From contig JAITSM010000011.1 in the NCBI GenBank assembly GCA_031287815.1, positions 1 to 9,259 on the forward strand: DNA of 9,259 bases. The letters are read 5' to 3'. Origin of the DNA: Prevotellaceae bacterium (GTDB taxonomy: Bacteria > Bacteroidota > Bacteroidia > Bacteroidales > UBA932). Below, one piece after another: positions 6,158-9,259 of this stretch (positions are counted from its first letter, which is position 1; each line of letters starts with the position of its first letter). A program made the translations under genes and the position numbers. Under the pieces are notes generated by a model. That model had not been told where the DNA came from and did no database searches. It worked only from the letters and a program-made list of their open reading frames with translations.

Positions 6158-7516
6158 ATGATGAAAAAAATACGTGCAATATGGGGCGATAAACGATTCC
6201 GTTTCGGATTGGTGGCGGCGTGCTACACGCTTTGGGTTATATGGCTTGGCAACTATTGGTGGCTGTTCGGGCTACCTGTTATTTTCGACTTGTACATTAC
6301 CAAAAAAGTGAAATGGGCATTTTGGAAAAAAGAATATAAACCGGGCGAAAAACGCAACAAATGGCTTGACTGGGTGGATGCTATTATTTTTTCATTTGTG
6401 GCGGCGGCGTTTCTACGTATGTATTTTCTGGAAGCATACATGATTCCCACTTCTTCTATGGAACGTTCGCTGCTGACCGGCGATTATTTATTTGTTAGCA
6501 AAGTAGCCTATGGGCCGCGCGTGCCGGAAACCCCACTGTCGTTGCCTTTGGTGCATAATACGCTGCCGGTGCTCAATACCAAATCGTACATTGAAGGAGT
6601 GAAATGGAAATACCGCCGCCTTGCCGGCTTCGGCACGGTGCAGCGCAATGATGTCGTGGTATTCGGTTTTCCGCATGGCGATACCGTGCTGACGAAAGAG
6701 CCGCAGGAAGATTATTACAAGCATGTGCGCATAAGCGGAAGGGAAAATGTGGTAAAAATATTCGGGCCGGTGATTGTGCGGCCGGTAGATAAAAAGGATA
6801 ATTATGTAAAACGCTGCGTCGCCATTGCCGGCGACACATTGGAAATACGCGAAGGCAAGGCGTGGGTGAATGGCGAACAGCAACCGGCTTTTTCCGGGAT
6901 ACAATATACGTACCTAATACGTACTAATGGTACCTCCATCAACGAGCGGACGCTGGACAAGCTGAATATTTCATATCATGAAGACGGTTTCGACCCGACA
7001 TTGCCCGGCTACCGGCGCATGCCGCTGACCAATGAGGCGATGGAACAGATAAAAAAACTGCCCAATGTGGTGGAGATGGTGCAAAATAACGATGTGTACC
7101 CGCACGATTTTCCCGATTCGCCGCTCATGATTTTCCCGTTTACCGAAAACAACCAATGGACACGCGATAACTTTGGGCCGCTATGGATTCCAAAAAGCGG
7201 CGCTACCGTGTCGCTCACATTGGAAAACCTGCCTTTGTACCGGCGCGTCATCAGCGTGTACGAACAAAATACGCTGGAAGTGCGCGACGGCAAAATTTAT
7301 ATCAACGAACAGCCGGCAGACAGTTATACATTTAAAATGGATTACTATTTTATGATGGGCGATAACCGTCACAATTCGCTTGACTCGCGCTACTGGGGCT
7401 TTGTTCCGGAAAATCATGTGGTGGGTAAACCGGCATTCATCTGGTTTTCTACCGACCGTTTCAAAAAGTTCCCGATGAATATCCGTTGGGGACGGCTGTT
7501 TAATACTATTAAATAG
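6158..7516 (+). CDS. lepB: Signal peptidase I (leader peptidase), long Bacteroidota form
   Basis: This membrane-bound Ser/Lys protease removes signal peptides from exported proteins. Numbering from ATG 6158 (452 residues), a hydrophobic stretch at 16-47 and a second at about 71-97 anchor the N-terminus. The nucleophile is Ser100 in MIPTSSMERS. The general-base Lys218 lies in NYVKRCVAIAGD. The conserved box MMGDNRHNSLDSRYWG starts near residue 399. About 160 residues separate the Lys box from the GDN box, far more than in short enzymes; long forms of this kind are usual in Bacteroidota. ATG 6161 is equally possible. A TTG at 6128 extends the frame but overlaps the promoter. It likely processes exported proteins such as the FISUMP protein. 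mnmE follows after 196 bp on the same strand. Confidence 0.96.
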   Translation: MMKKIRAIWGDKRFRFGLVAACYTLWVIWLGNYWWLFGLPVIFDLYITKKVKWAFWKKEYKPGEKRNKWLDWVDAIIFSFVAAAFLRMYFLEAYMIPTSSMERSLLTGDYLFVSKVAYGPRVPETPLSLPLVHNTLPVLNTKSYIEGVKWKYRRLAGFGTVQRNDVVVFGFPHGDTVLTKEPQEDYYKHVRISGRENVVKIFGPVIVRPVDKKDNYVKRCVAIAGDTLEIREGKAWVNGEQQPAFSGIQYTYLIRTNGTSINERTLDKLNISYHEDGFDPTLPGYRRMPLTNEAMEQIKKLPNVVEMVQNNDVYPHDFPDSPLMIFPFTENNQWTRDNFGPLWIPKSGATVSLTLENLPLYRRVISVYEQNTLEVRDGKIYINEQPADSYTFKMDYYFMMGDNRHNSLDSRYWGFVPENHVVGKPAFIWFSTDRFKKFPMNIRWGRLFNTIK

Positions 7517-7517
7517 A

Positions 7518-7684
7518 ATGTGCTAATGTGACTAATTTCCTAATGTGACTAATTGGGCTGGTGCCAGAGTCATTAAAAACATTAACTCATTAAAAAAAAT
7601 TAGTCACACTAAAGAATTAATACATTAAAAAAATTAGTCACATTAGCACATTAGGAAATTAGTCACATTAAATTAGTCACATTA
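7518..7684. repeat. AT-rich intergenic repeat cluster with inverted arms
   Basis: TAATGTGACTAATT occurs twice (7524-7537, 7541-7554). Its reverse complement occurs three times exactly (7632-7645, 7657-7670, 7671-7684) and once degenerate (7598-7611, TCACACTA). The longest perfect inverted match is 24 bp, 7524-7547 against 7647-7670. Between the arms lie GGCTGGTGCCAGA (7556-7568) and three CATTA motifs. It fills nearly all of the lepB-mnmE gap. No gene or consensus promoter was found in it. The inverted arms could form a long hairpin in readthrough RNA. Confidence 0.92.
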
Positions 7685-7712
7685 GTAAATTAAAATAATT
7701 TATTCATAATTC

Positions 7713-9083
7713 ATGACCGTTGAACATCCGGATACGATTACAGCGATTTCGACGCCTGCGGGCAAAGGCGGCATAGCAGTGATACGCGTCAGCGGGACAA
7801 AGGCTATAGCGCTGGTAGAAAAAATTTTTGTTGCACATCCGGCGAAAAAACTAATGGACGTAGCCTCCCACCGACTGGTATTCGGTGAAGTTCACGACAA
7901 CGGCGAAAAAATTGATGAAGCGCTGGTGAGCGTATTCCGTGCGCCGCATTCGTTTACCGGTGAAAATACGGTAGAAATTTCCTGTCATGGCTCGGTGTAT
8001 ATTCAACAGCGGATTGTATGGTTGCTTCTATCGAAAGGCGCACGCATGGCGGCTGCCGGAGAGTTTACACAACGCGCCTTCCTGAATGGGAAAATAGATT
8101 TGGCACAAGCCGAAGCGGTTGCCGACCTTATTGCGTCGGAGAGCGCAGCGGCACACCGTGTGGCGTTGCAACAACTGCGTGGCGGATTTTCGGAAGAACT
8201 GCGGCAATTGCGCCGTCAACTGCTGGACTTCGTGGCATTGATAGAGCTGGAACTGGATTTCGGCGAAGAAGAGGTCGAATTTGCCGACCGCACCCAATTA
8301 ACAGCATTGCTGCAAGAATTGCAACGTGTTATTGGACGGTTGTTGCAATCGTTTGCGCTGGGCAACGCCATCAAACACGGCGTGCCGGTGGCGATTATAG
8401 GACATACCAACGTAGGCAAAAGTACGCTGCTGAACACCCTGCTGAGCGAAGAACGCGCTATTGTGTCGGACATCCACGGCACCACCCGCGACAGCATCGA
8501 AGAAACAATACAACTGCAAGGCATTACTTTCCGGTTTATTGATACGGCAGGGCTTCGCCATACCTCCGAAACCGTCGAACAAATGGGTATTGAACGCACC
8601 TGGGGAAAAATACGGCAGGCTTCGATTGTGCTGTTGCTCGTAGATGCCACACGCCCCGATACATTCACAAGCATCAAAGAAGTGCGCCCCCAGCTGAATG
8701 ACGGCCAGCAATTGATTGTAGTGGTAAATAAAACCGACAGCGCCACATGCGAAGCACCTTCTTGTGCCGCAACGCCTGTATATATTTCGGCGAAAAACAA
8801 ACAAGGCATCACGCAATTAACGGACGCGTTAATCAACAGCGTAAACCGCTCCCCTGTTTCCGCCGACGAAACGGTAGTCACCAACCTTCGTCATTACGAA
8901 GCGCTGCAACGCACGCAGGAAGCGTTAACACGCGCAGCGCAGGGCTTTGCCAACAAATTACCGAGCGACCTCATTGCGCAGGAAGTGCGGGAAGCCTTAC
9001 ATCATCTTGGCACCATCACCGGCGAAATTACCACCGACGAAATCTTAGGCACGATATTCAGCAGGTTCTGTATCGGGAAATAA
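7713..9083 (+). CDS. mnmE: tRNA uridine-5-carboxymethylaminomethyl modification GTPase MnmE
   Basis: This 456-residue protein works with MnmG to modify the wobble U34 of certain tRNAs. Residues 1-120 are the N-terminal folate-binding domain (DTITAISTPAGKGGIAVIRVSG). A helical domain flanks an inserted G domain at about 220-380. G1 is GHTNVGKS (230-237), G2 GTTRD (256-260), G3 DTAG (277-280) and G4 NKTD (339-342). G1 has His-Thr where GRPNVGKS is usual, with the Gly, Lys and Ser intact. The C-terminus is the signature FCIGK, with the conserved Cys at 453, so the gene is complete. No promoter consensus or clear ribosome-binding site is visible in the repeat-filled gap upstream. It may depend on readthrough from lepB. 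Confidence 0.97.
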   Translation: MTVEHPDTITAISTPAGKGGIAVIRVSGTKAIALVEKIFVAHPAKKLMDVASHRLVFGEVHDNGEKIDEALVSVFRAPHSFTGENTVEISCHGSVYIQQRIVWLLLSKGARMAAAGEFTQRAFLNGKIDLAQAEAVADLIASESAAAHRVALQQLRGGFSEELRQLRRQLLDFVALIELELDFGEEEVEFADRTQLTALLQELQRVIGRLLQSFALGNAIKHGVPVAIIGHTNVGKSTLLNTLLSEERAIVSDIHGTTRDSIEETIQLQGITFRFIDTAGLRHTSETVEQMGIERTWGKIRQASIVLLLVDATRPDTFTSIKEVRPQLNDGQQLIVVVNKTDSATCEAPSCAATPVYISAKNKQGITQLTDALINSVNRSPVSADETVVTNLRHYEALQRTQEALTRAAQGFANKLPSDLIAQEVREALHHLGTITGEITTDEILGTIFSRFCIGK

Positions 9084-9184
9084 TATAGAAAATCAGTAAA
9101 AATAATAAGAAGCATGAAAGCAATTAGGCATATTGCCAAAAATCGCCGGAAAACATACAGGTGATAGAAAAAATCACACGAGAG

Positions 9185-9259
9185 ATGAAACCAAAAAATC
9201 AATTTTTGAAACGCATAACCCGATTTTTGATGCCTGTTTCACGTGTGATGAAATCCATT
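9185..9259 (+). CDS. Possible start of a downstream gene, truncated by window edge
   Basis: ATG at 9185 opens a frame of 25 codons that runs off the window, beginning MKPKNQFLKR and rich in basic and hydrophobic residues. GAGAG lies just upstream. No TAnnTTTG promoter is visible in the 100 bp between mnmE and this ATG. It is too short to assign a product, and an open frame of this length can occur by chance. The interval 9084-9184 contains only a 16-codon open frame at 9114 and inverted repeats. Confidence 0.3.
   Translation, partial: MKPKNQFLKRITRFLMPVSRVMKSI

Noticed and set aside
8216..8884. Long minus-strand open frames inside mnmE
   Set aside because: They lie opposite the conserved G domain of MnmE and encode Ser/Arg-rich sequence of no family.
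9002..9202. 66-codon hydrophobic minus-strand open frame
   Set aside because: It is antisense to the conserved mnmE 3' end, and its Phe/Leu/Ile content follows from A-rich DNA on the plus strand.

Overview
The window looks like chromosomal DNA from a member of the Bacteroidota, probably a Bacteroidales-type genome. Four promoters match the phylum's consensus (-7 TAnnTTTG, and in one case a -33 TTTG at exactly 19 bp). There is a secreted protein with a Fibrobacter-succinogenes-major-paralogous (FISUMP) C-terminus, a long signal peptidase I with a large insertion, and a ClpC-type unfoldase. Genes lack clear Shine-Dalgarno sites. Genus cannot be told from the sequence.

Layout. Positions 1-147 hold seven tandem 21-bp repeats, which I read as the 5' part of a minus-strand gene encoding RLLHEST heptads. 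Positions 288-1598 (minus) encode a secreted FISUMP/Ig-like protein. Positions 1599-1922 form a long upstream region on the same strand: a near-perfect promoter followed by what looks like a structured RNA of about 200 nt, with a three-part long hairpin, two smaller hairpins and loop-loop complementarity. This is the most interesting part of the window. Positions 1926-1996 are a heptamer-periodic intergenic repeat, followed by a short-leader promoter and lpdA (2043-3416, plus).

lpdA converges on clpC (3510-6014, minus). The 93 bp between their stop codons lies inside a repeat with inverted ends, and each end supplies the last codons and the stop of one gene. clpC and lepB (6158-7516, plus) diverge from a 143-bp region with one promoter for each. 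A repeat-rich AT region (7518-7684) separates lepB from mnmE (7713-9083, plus). The final 176 bp hold a possible new gene start at 9185 and several inverted repeats.

The four large housekeeping genes are functionally unrelated: 2-oxoacid dehydrogenase E3, protein quality control, protein export processing and tRNA wobble modification. They appear intact. The unusual content is in the spaces between genes: three intergenic repeat mosaics share a GC-rich core (GGCTNGYGCCR), and there is one candidate structured RNA.
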